IMG/VR virus record: IMGVR_UViG_3300042306_000394
Coordinates: 1-46,788 of that record
Source of the DNA: a virus
Direction: 5' to 3' (one strand)
Length of the DNA: 46,788 nucleotides
The notes beneath the pieces were generated by a model. That model was not told the DNA's origin. It was given only the letters and a program-made list of their open reading frames with translations, and made no database searches. The first letter of the stretch is position 1, and each line of letters opens with the position of its first letter. Below are positions 8,533 to 17,901 of this stretch, piece after piece. The position numbers were made by a program, and so were the translations under genes.

Positions 8533-11500
8533 ATGGCACAAATCATTAGACACAGACGTGGTAGTTTAGAATCCCTTTCAGCAGCAACGGCATCGTTCCA
8601 AAAAGGTGAATTAATAATTGTATCTGGCTCCTCGAATATTACCTCCACAAATGGTGGTAGTATGGTGTTCGCAGCCACCGAAAGTGGTTCAGTACAGGCA
8701 GTAAATAGATTTATAATTGGAAACAACGCACCAAATGTATTTAGTTCATCTACTTACAATGGGTTAGTTAAAGGTGTTCCTTACTATGCAAGTGGTAGTT
8801 CAACTTTATATTTACTTGGTTCTGATGGAAATGATATCCCAGATTTAACGGGTAACATTAGTAACTTTAGTGCATCTGTTGCAACATCAATTAACGCATT
8901 ATCTGCATCAATTGGTGGTGGTTCAATTGGTAATTCGGTAAGTTTATTAAATTCAAAAACAGGTTCATACGCAACTACCGGTTCAAATGTATTTGAAGGA
9001 TTACAACATATTAATGGTACAATTGAAATACATTCGGGAAGTAATCCAGAACTTAGATTACAAAATACCACAACTGGAATAGAATATCATATTCAAAATG
9101 GCGATGGTGGTCATTTTCAAATCCATAATGGAACTACTAACGGATTATTATTTAGATTTAATTCCGGCTCGGTAGCAAATGGTAATCAAAGTGCACAATT
9201 TTTTGGCGGAGTAATCGTTAGCCAATCATTACAGGCGCATATATTAGAAGCTGCACATATAAGTGCATCTGAAGGATTTAGTGGTTCAATAGCTGGTATC
9301 GGAAACGTAACGGCATTTAGTTCTTCTGTAGATAGTAGATTTAGTGCAAGTGTAGCGAGTGTTACATCATTATCCGCATCAGTTGCATCGGTAACGGGAG
9401 ATTTTAGTTCTTCAGTTGCACAAACATTTACAACTCAAAGCCAAAGAATTTCTTCATTAGAATCATTTAGTGGTTCTCAATTAACTCAAAATACTGCATT
9501 AGCAACTGTTACGGGTTCATTGATTAGTTCAGCATCGACTGCAAAATCAACAAACGATACACAAGATGGTAGATTAAGTAATTTAGAAACAACTTCTGCA
9601 AGTGTAAATATTTCAGTAAGTAACTTAAACTCATTCAGTTCTTCTCAATTAACTCAAAATACTGCATTAGCAACTATTTCTGGTTCATTGATTAGTTCAG
9701 CATCAGCTGCAGCAGTATCAATTGCAAACTTAAATGCAAATAGTGGTTCTTACGCATTATTGAGTGGTTCAAATGTATTCTACGGACAACAAGTAATCAC
9801 AGGTTCATTATATGTTACACAAGATTTAATTGTACAAGGTTCATCTTCATTACAATATATTACGGCAAGTGCGGTTGATTTAGGAACAAATACAATCATC
9901 CTTAATAACGACTCCCCTTCAGTTAGATTTGGTGGTATATCGGTAGTAGATAGTGGAAGTGCAAGTGGAACAAGTGGTTCATTATTTTGGGATTCATTAA
10001 ATAACAACTGGATTTACCAACACCCATCGGGTGGAGCAGAATCAGGACAAACAGCAATTTTAATTTCTGGTCCTAGAAATTCTGGTTCAATGGGTAGTGA
10101 AGCACACATTACGCCGGGTACAATTATGGTTGCGGTTGGTGATGACCATATTGGGGATTCAATTATTACGCAAGCAACTGATAATTCAACAATTTCGGTA
10201 GCAGGTGATGTAAATGTATCTGGTTCAATTATTGTTGATGATACAATTGCAAGTACTGGAAATCTATACTTACAACCTGATGTTAATGATGCAAGAACTA
10301 TTCAAATCTATAACACATCGGTAAGTGATACTCACATCAAAGCAACCGGTGGATTAACTTTCTTAGGTGATGATACTAACTTTGTAAAAATAGATGATAG
10401 TGCACAAACGGTAACTATTACCGGAGTAAATGGTGTATTCATTAATAATTCATTAGATGTAACTGGACCAATAAGCGCATCGGCAGGATTTAGTGGTTCA
10501 ATTGACGGTATTGGAAATGTAACCGCATACTCTTCATCAGTAAGTGCTTCATTGGCAGCAATAGTTGCAAATGTGGGTAGTGGTGTTGGAGTTTCTATTG
10601 ATAACTTAAATTCATTTACACAATCATATTTCACAAACGATTCATCTTCATTTGATACAAGAATTTCAAATGTAAGTAGTTCAGCATATGATTTAAGTGA
10701 TTCACTTTATAATTTAAGTGGTTCTACATATTCTGCAAGTTCTTCGTTTGATATAAGAATTTCAAATGTAAGTTCTTCTTTATACGATTTAAGTGGTTCA
10801 GCATATTCAGTAAGTTCTTCATTAGATACACGAGTTTCTAATGTAAGTAGTTCAGTATACGATTTAAGTGGTTCAACTTATAGTTTAAGCTCATCTTTAG
10901 ATACAAGAATTACTAATAATAGTTCTTCTATATCTGAATTGAGTGGCTCTAATTATACATTGAGTTCTTCATTTGATACTAGAATTACTAATAATAGTTC
11001 TTCTATCTCAACATTAAGTGGTTCTACTTATAATTTGAGTTCATCTTTAGATACAAGAATTACTAATAATAGTTCTTCTATATCTGAATTGAGTGGTTCG
11101 ACTTATACTTTAAGTTCTTCTTTAGATACTAGAATAGTAAATGTAAGTTCTTCAGTAGATTTATTAAGTGGCTCAGTATATACTTTAAGTTCTTCATTTG
11201 ATACAAGAATTACTAATAATAGTTCTTCTATTGCAGCATTAAGTGCAAGTGTAGCAAGTACAACGGGTGATTTTAGTTCTTCAGTAAGTAGTAGATTAAC
11301 AAATTTAGAATCAACATCCGCAAGTGTAAATACTTCAGTAGCAGCATTAAACAGTTCATCTGCATCACAACAAACTCAATTAGATAGTTTAAGTAGTAAG
11401 ACTGGTTCATACGCAACTACTGGTTCAAACGTATTCTACGGAACACAAACTATTAGTGGTTCATTTAATGTTAGTGGTTCTGCTAACTTTGGTGGGGCAG

Positions 11501-13104
11501 TAGCAGTTGATAACTCAAATATGAATTTGGGTAATAGTTCTTCATTGAACTTAACGGGTGGTTCTTCAATATATGTTGCAGGAGCAGGTGTAATTAGTGG
11601 TTCTATCGTAGGTATTGGTAATGTAACCGCATTCTCAACTTCGGTAGATAGTAGATTATCTAATTTACAAAGTAAATCAGCAAGTGTTGATGCATCAATT
11701 GCAGCATTAAACTCTTACACATCATCAAATACATCAACAACCGCATTAAATAACTTTACTGCATCAGCAGCTGAGAAATTTACTGAAATTGGTGTAGTTA
11801 GTGGTTCATTGATTAGTTCCGCATCGGCAGCAGCAGTTGCAAATGTAAATCTAAATTCATTTACACAATCTGCGGATGGTAGATTAACAAACTTAGAAAG
11901 TACTTCAGCAAGTGTTAATACTTCATTATTTAATATTAACTCATTTACTGAATCAGCAGATTCCAGATTAGATAATTTAGAAGCTAAATCGGCATCTATT
12001 GATATTTCGGTATATAACATTAATGGAGCAACCGCAAGTTTATTTAGTTCAATAGCTAATTTAAATACAAATTCTGCAAGTTTAAACACTTCAATATTTA
12101 ACATAAACGGTACAACTGCAAGTTTAAATACTTCGGTAGCAGCATTAAACTCTTACTCATCCGCATTAAAAACCGCATTTGAATTTACCGGTTCTAATGT
12201 AGTAGTAATTGGTGATTTAATTGTTAAAGGAAATACAACATCGGTAGAATCAAACGTAGTTCAATTAGGTGATAACATCATCGAATTGAATGGTACGGGA
12301 GCAGCAAATGGTGGTTTATTAGTTAAAGACCCAACTGCACCTAATACGGTAAGTGGTTCTTTACTTTGGGATTCTACAAACGATTATTGGAAGGCGGGAG
12401 CAGCAGGAGCTGAATCTAAATTATTAAGAGCAGATGGTGATAACGTAGTTAGTGGTGGTGCACAAATCGCAATTGCAGATTTAGATGGATACGCTGATTA
12501 CAATGATAATATCTTATTAGAATTTAGTGCAAGTAATGCAAGTATCACTTCATTATCGGCAAGTGTAGCAAGTGTAACGGGAGATTTTAGTTCTTCAGTA
12601 GCAACTTCATTCTCAGCAAGTAACGCTAGTATCACCGCATTATCTGCGAGTGTAGCAAGTGTAACGGGAGATTTCAGTTCATCGGTAGCAACATCATTTA
12701 GTGCAAGTGCAGCATCTCAAACAGCATTGAGTTCTTCATTCGCATCATCGCAAGCTACGCAAAATGGTAGATTAGATAATTTAGAAACTACATCTGGAAG
12801 TTTAAATTCATTTAGTTCTTCGATTAACACTATCATTAAAACTAAATTAGACGCTGAAACTGTTGTAAGTGGTTCATCTCAAATTACAATTGGTGATACA
12901 ACCGGATTTAGTACATTTAGTGGCTCAATCGCAACATCAATAAGTGCATCGGTAGCAGCATCTACGTGGGAAAATCTTAATGGTAAGCCAGGTGGAATTG
13001 TAAGTGGTTCATCGCAAGTTGATATCACACAAACAACCGGATTTAATACATTTAGTGCATCAATTGAAACTCGAATCAGTATAATTGACGGTGGAACTTA
13101 TTAA
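8533..13104 (+). CDS. Giant tail fibre with 25-residue repeats (1523 aa)
   Basis: Residues 1-120 match the N-terminus of the 584-residue fibre (paralogous attachment domain). The shaft contains repeated modules of the TGSNVFxGxQxIxGS type, polar coiled-coil segments with Leu/Ile spaced among Ser, Thr and Asn (NLESTSASVNTS, repeated), and a tandem 25-residue repeat at residues about 704-910. At residues about 1227-1308 there is an 82-residue block (GDNIIELNGTG, then GGLLVKDP, then SGSLLWDS) that recurs almost unchanged in the 1501-residue fibre. Two SGSSQ motifs lie near the end. The C-terminus is short (SIIDGGTY) with no S74 chaperone or obvious tip domain, so a partner protein may form the tip. 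This is probably the longest fibre on the particle. Confidence 0.8.
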   Translation: MAQIIRHRRGSLESLSAATASFQKGELIIVSGSSNITSTNGGSMVFAATESGSVQAVNRFIIGNNAPNVFSSSTYNGLVKGVPYYASGSSTLYLLGSDGNDIPDLTGNISNFSASVATSINALSASIGGGSIGNSVSLLNSKTGSYATTGSNVFEGLQHINGTIEIHSGSNPELRLQNTTTGIEYHIQNGDGGHFQIHNGTTNGLLFRFNSGSVANGNQSAQFFGGVIVSQSLQAHILEAAHISASEGFSGSIAGIGNVTAFSSSVDSRFSASVASVTSLSASVASVTGDFSSSVAQTFTTQSQRISSLESFSGSQLTQNTALATVTGSLISSASTAKSTNDTQDGRLSNLETTSASVNISVSNLNSFSSSQLTQNTALATISGSLISSASAAAVSIANLNANSGSYALLSGSNVFYGQQVITGSLYVTQDLIVQGSSSLQYITASAVDLGTNTIILNNDSPSVRFGGISVVDSGSASGTSGSLFWDSLNNNWIYQHPSGGAESGQTAILISGPRNSGSMGSEAHITPGTIMVAVGDDHIGDSIITQATDNSTISVAGDVNVSGSIIVDDTIASTGNLYLQPDVNDARTIQIYNTSVSDTHIKATGGLTFLGDDTNFVKIDDSAQTVTITGVNGVFINNSLDVTGPISASAGFSGSIDGIGNVTAYSSSVSASLAAIVANVGSGVGVSIDNLNSFTQSYFTNDSSSFDTRISNVSSSAYDLSDSLYNLSGSTYSASSSFDIRISNVSSSLYDLSGSAYSVSSSLDTRVSNVSSSVYDLSGSTYSLSSSLDTRITNNSSSISELSGSNYTLSSSFDTRITNNSSSISTLSGSTYNLSSSLDTRITNNSSSISELSGSTYTLSSSLDTRIVNVSSSVDLLSGSVYTLSSSFDTRITNNSSSIAALSASVASTTGDFSSSVSSRLTNLESTSASVNTSVAALNSSSASQQTQLDSLSSKTGSYATTGSNVFYGTQTISGSFNVSGSANFGGAVAVDNSNMNLGNSSSLNLTGGSSIYVAGAGVISGSIVGIGNVTAFSTSVDSRLSNLQSKSASVDASIAALNSYTSSNTSTTALNNFTASAAEKFTEIGVVSGSLISSASAAAVANVNLNSFTQSADGRLTNLESTSASVNTSLFNINSFTESADSRLDNLEAKSASIDISVYNINGATASLFSSIANLNTNSASLNTSIFNINGTTASLNTSVAALNSYSSALKTAFEFTGSNVVVIGDLIVKGNTTSVESNVVQLGDNIIELNGTGAANGGLLVKDPTAPNTVSGSLLWDSTNDYWKAGAAGAESKLLRADGDNVVSGGAQIAIADLDGYADYNDNILLEFSASNASITSLSASVASVTGDFSSSVATSFSASNASITALSASVASVTGDFSSSVATSFSASAASQTALSSSFASSQATQNGRLDNLETTSGSLNSFSSSINTIIKTKLDAETVVSGSSQITIGDTTGFSTFSGSIATSISASVAASTWENLNGKPGGIVSGSSQVDITQTTGFNTFSASIETRISIIDGGTY
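10642..11262 (+). repeat. In-frame 75-bp tandem repeat (25 residues) in the giant fibre
   Basis: Units start with SSS(F/L)DTRI at 10738, 10813, 10888, 10963, 11038, 11113 and 11188, exactly 75 bp apart. A 96-bp longer first unit starts at 10642 and a degraded last unit ends near 11262. The unit consensus is SSS-F/L-DTRI-T/S-N, N/V-SSS, then LSGS-x-Y-x-L. The spacing fits a trimeric polar coiled coil. Confidence 0.9.
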
Positions 13105-13132
13105 TAAAATAAAATAAAGAAATAACAAAAAT

Positions 13133-13678
13133 ATGGCAACAAATAACATAACTTCATCGATTTTATTAAAACGTTCAGGCGTAGCAGGTTCGAAACCAAC
13201 AACCGGTTCGTTACAGGTAGGTGAAATCGCATTAAATACCTATGATGGTAAAGCGTTTTTACGCAAATCCGGTTCAACCGATGAGGTAGTAGAAATTGTA
13301 GTTACCGGCGCAGCCGTAACGGGTTCGATTAATCTTAGTGGAGCAGTAACCGCATCGGCATTCGTTGGAGATGGTACATACTTAACAGGTGTAACCGCAT
13401 CGATGAGACCTGATGACTTTGATTTCAATTCAGACCCATTTGCAGGAACGATTGGATACATACAAGGTAGTGGTTCTCTTTACAAAGTAGCAACTACTGA
13501 TAATCAAATTGATTTTAGATATGATGATGTAACAATCGCAACTATAACAACTGCAAACGGATTTAGTGGTTCTCTTTATGGAATTGGTGATGTGTTAGCA
13601 TTTAGTGGTTCGGTAGCAGGTAGATTGTATAACTTAGAAATATCAGCATCATTTGGTCCAGATGGTGGAGAAATCTAA
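13133..13678 (+). CDS. Short fibre protein with paralogous N-terminus (181 aa)
   Basis: The start (SSILLKRSGVAGSKP, GSLQVGEIALNTYDGKAFLR) is paralogous to the first 50 residues of the 1056-residue fibre (VQLKRSALSGKVP, GSLNLGELALNTYDGKIFFR). This is a conserved virion-attachment module: basic strand, G-E-x-A-L-N-T-Y-D-G-K. Then come GAVTASAFVGDGTYLTGVTAS, a fibre module common in marine phages, and a short beta domain. It ends LEISASFGPDGGEI, a variant of the D-x-G-E-F tails seen in neighbouring short proteins. A terminator follows 20 bases later, so it closes the transcription unit that began near 8466. Probable adaptor or short fibre. Confidence 0.7.
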   Translation: MATNNITSSILLKRSGVAGSKPTTGSLQVGEIALNTYDGKAFLRKSGSTDEVVEIVVTGAAVTGSINLSGAVTASAFVGDGTYLTGVTASMRPDDFDFNSDPFAGTIGYIQGSGSLYKVATTDNQIDFRYDDVTIATITTANGFSGSLYGIGDVLAFSGSVAGRLYNLEISASFGPDGGEI

Positions 13679-13698
13679 TAGCAAATAAAAAATTTAAT

Positions 13699-13724
13699 AA
13701 AACCCCTCTTAGTAGGGGTTTTTT
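13699..13724 (+). terminator. Rho-independent terminator
   Basis: A 9-bp perfect stem (AAAACCCCT / AGGGGTTTT) with a 6-nt loop CTTAGT is followed by T-rich sequence. It lies 20 nt after the stop of the 181-residue fibre gene and just before a new TATTTATA element, so it separates two fibre transcription units. Confidence 0.9.
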
Positions 13725-13734
13725 ATTTTATAGT

Positions 13735-13743
13735 ATATTTATA
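13735..13743 (+). promoter_or_regulatory. Putative late promoter element ATATTTATA
   Basis: Exact ATATTTATA directly downstream of an intrinsic terminator and 50 nt upstream of ATG 13794. The terminator-then-motif order supports a promoter role. Confidence 0.65.
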
Positions 13744-13746
13744 TTC

Positions 13747-13760
13747 GTAGTATATACTAC
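13747..13760. promoter_or_regulatory. 14-bp perfect palindrome in the leader of the 1056-aa fibre gene
   Basis: GTAGTATATACTAC equals its own reverse complement and lies 3 nt after the TATTTATA element, about where transcription would start. It could be an operator for a dimeric regulator. I saw no second copy at the other promoter elements. AT-rich DNA makes a chance palindrome possible. Confidence 0.4.
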
Positions 13761-13793
13761 ATTTTTGTTAGATAACTTTAAAGGATTAGACAT

Positions 13794-16700
13794 ATGTCAT
13801 CAATTGTTCAGCTGAAACGCAGTGCGTTATCAGGTAAGGTACCTGGTACGGGTTCACTTAATTTAGGAGAATTAGCATTAAATACTTACGATGGTAAGAT
13901 ATTTTTTAGACGTTCGGGTTCGACAGATACAATCCAAGAAGTAGTAACAACAAATGTAGTAAACACAGGCTCCGTAACTCTTACGGGGACATTGAACGCA
14001 GGTTCTATTGTAGGTTCGATAACGGCATCCAATGGTGTAGTGAGTGGTTCATCTCAAGTAATTGAAATACTCTCTTCATTGAACTCCTATACATCTTCAA
14101 TTGATATTTGGAGTAGTTCATTGGCAACTACGGGTTCAAATCAATTCAAAGCAGACCAAAATATTACTGGTTCTTTGAGAGTAACTGAAACGGGCTCATT
14201 TGGTTCTCTAAAAGTAAACGATACACTTACTATTAATCACGGTGAAGCCATAATTAGTGGCTCTGCATTAGTAACATCTAATTTAACCATATTAGGAGCA
14301 GTTAATGCCAGACAATTCAATATTTCAGTAATTTCTTCATCTGTCCTTTTCGAAAGTGGTTCATCAAATTTTGGTAACACATCCGATGATACCCATTCAT
14401 TCACAGGTTCAGTAAATATTACAGGTTCATTTTTATTAAATGGACAGGAAGTAGGTGGCGGAACAACAAGCGGCTCATTTACGGGTTCTTTTACCGGCGA
14501 TGGTAGTGGATTAAGAGGAGTAGTAAGTGATGATATACCGAGAGATGGTTGGGATTATAATGCAAATAGCTCAGCATCTATAAGTGATTTTAATAGTGTA
14601 TCGGATAAATATTATATAGATTTTGAACAATCGCAATCAACTGCGGTAGGAACGCCGGTTGGATTAAAAGGATTTTTAACAAATGTATCAGGTAGTACGC
14701 AAATATTACCTACATTAAATAGTATTGATTTTGTAGTTGGAAATAATGTTGTTGCATCGATTGATGCAAATGGTATCACCGCAACGGCAGCTGCAGGAAC
14801 TGTAAGTGGTTCATCGCAATTAACATCTTCATACGATAGCAGATATGTTTTAAGTGGTAGTATAACACAAACAACTTGGGATAACATCGCAAGTAAACCT
14901 TCGGGAATAGTAAGTGGTTCATCGCAATTAACTGCATCGGTATTAGCAACAACGGGTTCCAATACATTTAGAGGAACGCAAACATTGAGTGGTTCTATTA
15001 TACCCGCAACTGATAATACATACGATTTAGGTTCGGCAACGTATCAATGGAGAGATATATATGTTTCATCTGGTTCACTTTATATAGATGGTACAAAAGT
15101 ATTAGGTTCAACGGGAAATGAATTACAAATTACAACCGATGAAGGACAATCAATAAAGATATTAGAAGCTGGAACTGATAATATTATTTTACAATCTGCA
15201 GATGGAGATATTCAATTAAAAACATCGGGTGGTGGTAACTTATTATTTGACCCAACAACTGGTTTAATTGATGTTAGAGGAACTTTGCAAATACAAGATG
15301 GATATAAAATAACATCTTCAGGTGGAAATGGTGTTGTTTTTGGTAATAATATAGTAGTAAGTGGTTCATTGGAAAGTACGGGAAACATTAATGGTATAAA
15401 TCTTACATTATTCAGTTCTTCTATTGCATCTACTTTATCAAACCAAAATTCAGCAACTTCATCATACGAAACAAAAGGTAGAGGAATCGTTAGTGGTTCA
15501 TCACAAATTACATACGCAAATATATCTTCTATACCATCGGGTATAGTAAGTGGAAGTTCACAAATAACGATTTCATCTACAACCGGATTTACTACATATA
15601 GTTCTTCGGTAGATAGTAGAATCGCAACTGAAAAAGGAAGAGTTGATGCAATTCTATTGGCATCCGATGCAGATAAAGATTCATTTGCAGAAATTGTATC
15701 TTTAATTAATTCGGTTGATACTTCAAACGATAGTACTTTTGCATCGTTTTATACTGCAAGTGTTGGTAGATTAAATAATTTAGAAACTACTTCGGCAAGT
15801 GTAAATACTTCAATAAGTAACTTAAACACATATACCGCATCTATTTCAACTGCAAGTTTAGTTACTTCAATAACAAACTTAAATACAACAACTGCAAGTT
15901 TAAATACTTCAGTAAGTAATTTAAATACATTTAGTGGTTCATCTCTTACACGATTAACGGCATTAGAAGTTGAAACATCTAATTTGGAATCATTTAGTTC
16001 ATCAGCATTAAGTAGATTATCAGCATTAGAAGTTGAAGCATCTAATTTAGAATCATTTACATCTTCAATTAATACAACTATTAAGACAAGATTAAATGCA
16101 GAAACAATCGTTAGTGGTTCATCGCAAGTAATTGGAATACTATCATCATTAAACACATATACGGGTTCAAATGATACAACTAATACTGCACAAAATAGTA
16201 GATTAACTTCGATTGAAAGTGTAACGGGAAGTTATGAAACAAAAGGTAGAGGTATAGTTAGTGGTTCATCGCAAATAACTTTTAGTGGAATTAGTTCATT
16301 ACCTACTTTAGTAAGTGGTAGTTCTCAAATAACATTATCATCAACAACCGGTTATGGCTCGGTATTAAATCAAGCGGTATTAACTACATCATCACCCACT
16401 TTTGCAGGTGGTACTCGTGTTTACACTACAACCGCCGCAGATAATGATGGAACGCTTATATATGAAAATGGAAATACGGGAACGGGTGGTATAACAAACG
16501 CACAACTAATTGGAAAATCTAAATACGGAACTGTTCAAATGTTGGTTTGGGATTCATTTGGAACTCGAATCGGAATGCGAAGTGTAACAAATGGCGGAGC
16601 TGGTAATATTTATTTTACAACAGGAGCTGATAATGTTGGAATGCAATTAATTGGAAATAATCTAACAGTAACGGGAACAATTACAGAAAACTCATCAATA

Positions 16701-16964
16701 CGATATAAAGAAAATGTTGAAACTATAAAATATGGTTTAGATAAAGTTCTTCAAATGAGAGGAGTTACTTACGATAAGAAAGATAATGGTGTAAAAGAAA
16801 TGGGTGTAATTGCCGAAGAAATTTACGAAGTATTACCTGAAGTAGTTTTGAAAAACGAAGAAGGTGAAATAGATTCAGTTTCATATGGTAGAATTACCGC
16901 AGTTTTAATTGAAGCAATAAAAGATTTGAAGAAAGAAATCGAAGAGTTAAAAGCAAATAGATAA
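13794..16964 (+). CDS. Long tail fibre with C-terminal S74 chaperone (1056 aa)
   Basis: The N-terminal 50 residues match the short fibre at 13133. The shaft carries eight SGSSQ motifs, a SYDSRYVLSGSITQTTWDN block also seen in the 902-residue fibre, and a 59-residue block (EKGRVDAILLASDADKDSF) shared with the 669-residue fibre. Before the tail is a mixed beta domain (TRVYTTTAADNDGTLIY). The last 90 residues are a peptidase S74 intramolecular chaperone: SSIRYKENV at residues 967-975, MGVIAEE and VSYGRITAVLIEAIKDL, then a charged coiled coil. In known members (endosialidase, T5 L-shape fibre) this domain drives trimer folding and cuts itself off at the Ser of the S-x-x-R-x-K motif. Here Ser replaces the Asp found in the other two copies; this variant is common in the family. 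Confidence 0.88.
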   Translation: MSSIVQLKRSALSGKVPGTGSLNLGELALNTYDGKIFFRRSGSTDTIQEVVTTNVVNTGSVTLTGTLNAGSIVGSITASNGVVSGSSQVIEILSSLNSYTSSIDIWSSSLATTGSNQFKADQNITGSLRVTETGSFGSLKVNDTLTINHGEAIISGSALVTSNLTILGAVNARQFNISVISSSVLFESGSSNFGNTSDDTHSFTGSVNITGSFLLNGQEVGGGTTSGSFTGSFTGDGSGLRGVVSDDIPRDGWDYNANSSASISDFNSVSDKYYIDFEQSQSTAVGTPVGLKGFLTNVSGSTQILPTLNSIDFVVGNNVVASIDANGITATAAAGTVSGSSQLTSSYDSRYVLSGSITQTTWDNIASKPSGIVSGSSQLTASVLATTGSNTFRGTQTLSGSIIPATDNTYDLGSATYQWRDIYVSSGSLYIDGTKVLGSTGNELQITTDEGQSIKILEAGTDNIILQSADGDIQLKTSGGGNLLFDPTTGLIDVRGTLQIQDGYKITSSGGNGVVFGNNIVVSGSLESTGNINGINLTLFSSSIASTLSNQNSATSSYETKGRGIVSGSSQITYANISSIPSGIVSGSSQITISSTTGFTTYSSSVDSRIATEKGRVDAILLASDADKDSFAEIVSLINSVDTSNDSTFASFYTASVGRLNNLETTSASVNTSISNLNTYTASISTASLVTSITNLNTTTASLNTSVSNLNTFSGSSLTRLTALEVETSNLESFSSSALSRLSALEVEASNLESFTSSINTTIKTRLNAETIVSGSSQVIGILSSLNTYTGSNDTTNTAQNSRLTSIESVTGSYETKGRGIVSGSSQITFSGISSLPTLVSGSSQITLSSTTGYGSVLNQAVLTTSSPTFAGGTRVYTTTAADNDGTLIYENGNTGTGGITNAQLIGKSKYGTVQMLVWDSFGTRIGMRSVTNGGAGNIYFTTGADNVGMQLIGNNLTVTGTITENSSIRYKENVETIKYGLDKVLQMRGVTYDKKDNGVKEMGVIAEEIYEVLPEVVLKNEEGEIDSVSYGRITAVLIEAIKDLKKEIEELKANR

Positions 16965-17434
16965 TGGCAAGTTTACAAGGTACAACGGTAACAACATATA
17001 ATGCATCATCTACATCAAATGCTAGTACAACCATTTGTTCTAACGCAATGGCTTTACAACAATGGGGTGGTGATGTTTCCGTAATATCGCCATATTATAC
17101 AGCAACGCCATATACCGATGTACTTTGTAATAATAATAACTGGCAATGGGTAACGGGGTATATTAGTTTTTTATCATATCAAAGTTATAATGGTACTCAA
17201 AATGTTTGGTTTGCATTATCACAATATGGTTTACAAATAACATCAGGCCCAACTAATGACCAATTAATAACATTTTCATATTATCAAGACCCATCAAGCG
17301 CTTCTAAAAGTTGGTTAAGATTTACAAATCAATATAATGTATCGTGGGGAAATGCTCTATGTTTAGTTAATATAACATTATTTGCTCCAAATACTAATGC
17401 AGTAACATCACCTATTTTAACAAGATACGTTTAA
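16964..17434 (+). CDS. Small adhesin-like protein, first of three tandem paralogues (156 aa)
   Basis: Shared features with the two following proteins are: a start MA-S/T/N-L followed by a Thr/Ser-rich strand; an aromatic core with Y-G-L/F-x-I/H (ALSQYGLQIT here); a W/C-R-F-x-N motif (SWLRFTNQYNVSWGN); and a C-terminus S-x-ILTRY/V. Trp, Tyr and Asn are abundant, as expected for a carbohydrate-binding beta sandwich. No catalytic residues are recognised. The start codon overlaps the stop of the S74 fibre (TAATG), so it is translationally coupled to it. It may form the receptor-binding tip of that fibre after the chaperone leaves. That role is inferred. Confidence 0.65.
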   Translation: MASLQGTTVTTYNASSTSNASTTICSNAMALQQWGGDVSVISPYYTATPYTDVLCNNNNWQWVTGYISFLSYQSYNGTQNVWFALSQYGLQITSGPTNDQLITFSYYQDPSSASKSWLRFTNQYNVSWGNALCLVNITLFAPNTNAVTSPILTRYV

Positions 17435-17901
17435 TGGCAACTTTACAAAATACAACGATAAATGGTACGCTAACCGCATCTACGAGTTTTACATCTCCAC
17501 GTATATTGAATAATACGAGTTATAATCATATGATGAGAGAGTATAGTGGAACGGTATCAATCCCAACATCGGTTAATAGTGCAACAAACTATGTTGATTT
17601 ATTTGGTAATACGGGCGTTCATAATCGTATGTACGGATTTTGTAGTTGGGTTTGCTATCAATCTCAAATACATTGTGGTAGTTTTTATTGGCAATTATCC
17701 GAATATGGGTTTAATATACAAACACTAACAAGTACAGGCACATGGTCTGCGGCTAGGCACAATCCATCGTATGGAACAAATTATTGTAGATTTTATAATA
17801 CAATAGGTTCTGAATGGGGTAATGGAACATATTTCTTTGTATTGAATGTACAAGGACCTGGTGATTTCACAACATCATATTTAACACAACGAGTGAGATA
17901 A
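17434..17901 (+). CDS. Small adhesin-like protein, second of three tandem paralogues (155 aa)
   Basis: It starts MATLQNTTINGTLTAS and follows the pattern of its neighbours: hydrophobic strand VDLFGN, aromatic/Cys segment (GFCSWVCYQ), QLSEYGFNIQ, a YCRFYNTIGSEWGNG motif and a C-terminal SYLTQRV. Identity to the first and third copies is modest and concentrated at these positions, so the duplications are old or the genes diverge quickly. It overlaps both neighbours by a single base (TAATG). Probably a virion surface or receptor-binding protein, but the ligand is unknown. Confidence 0.65.
   Translation: MATLQNTTINGTLTASTSFTSPRILNNTSYNHMMREYSGTVSIPTSVNSATNYVDLFGNTGVHNRMYGFCSWVCYQSQIHCGSFYWQLSEYGFNIQTLTSTGTWSAARHNPSYGTNYCRFYNTIGSEWGNGTYFFVLNVQGPGDFTTSYLTQRVR

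Noticed and set aside
10642-11262. The 75-bp tandem repeat as a CRISPR array or replication-origin iteron array
   Set aside because: It is in frame, fully coding, has no spacers, and its register follows the amino-acid repeat.
13747-13775. The palindrome at 13747 with the following T run as a third terminator
   Set aside because: It has no loop, only A/T-rich pairs near its centre, and lies between a promoter-like element and the gene it would block. The real terminator is at 13699-13724.
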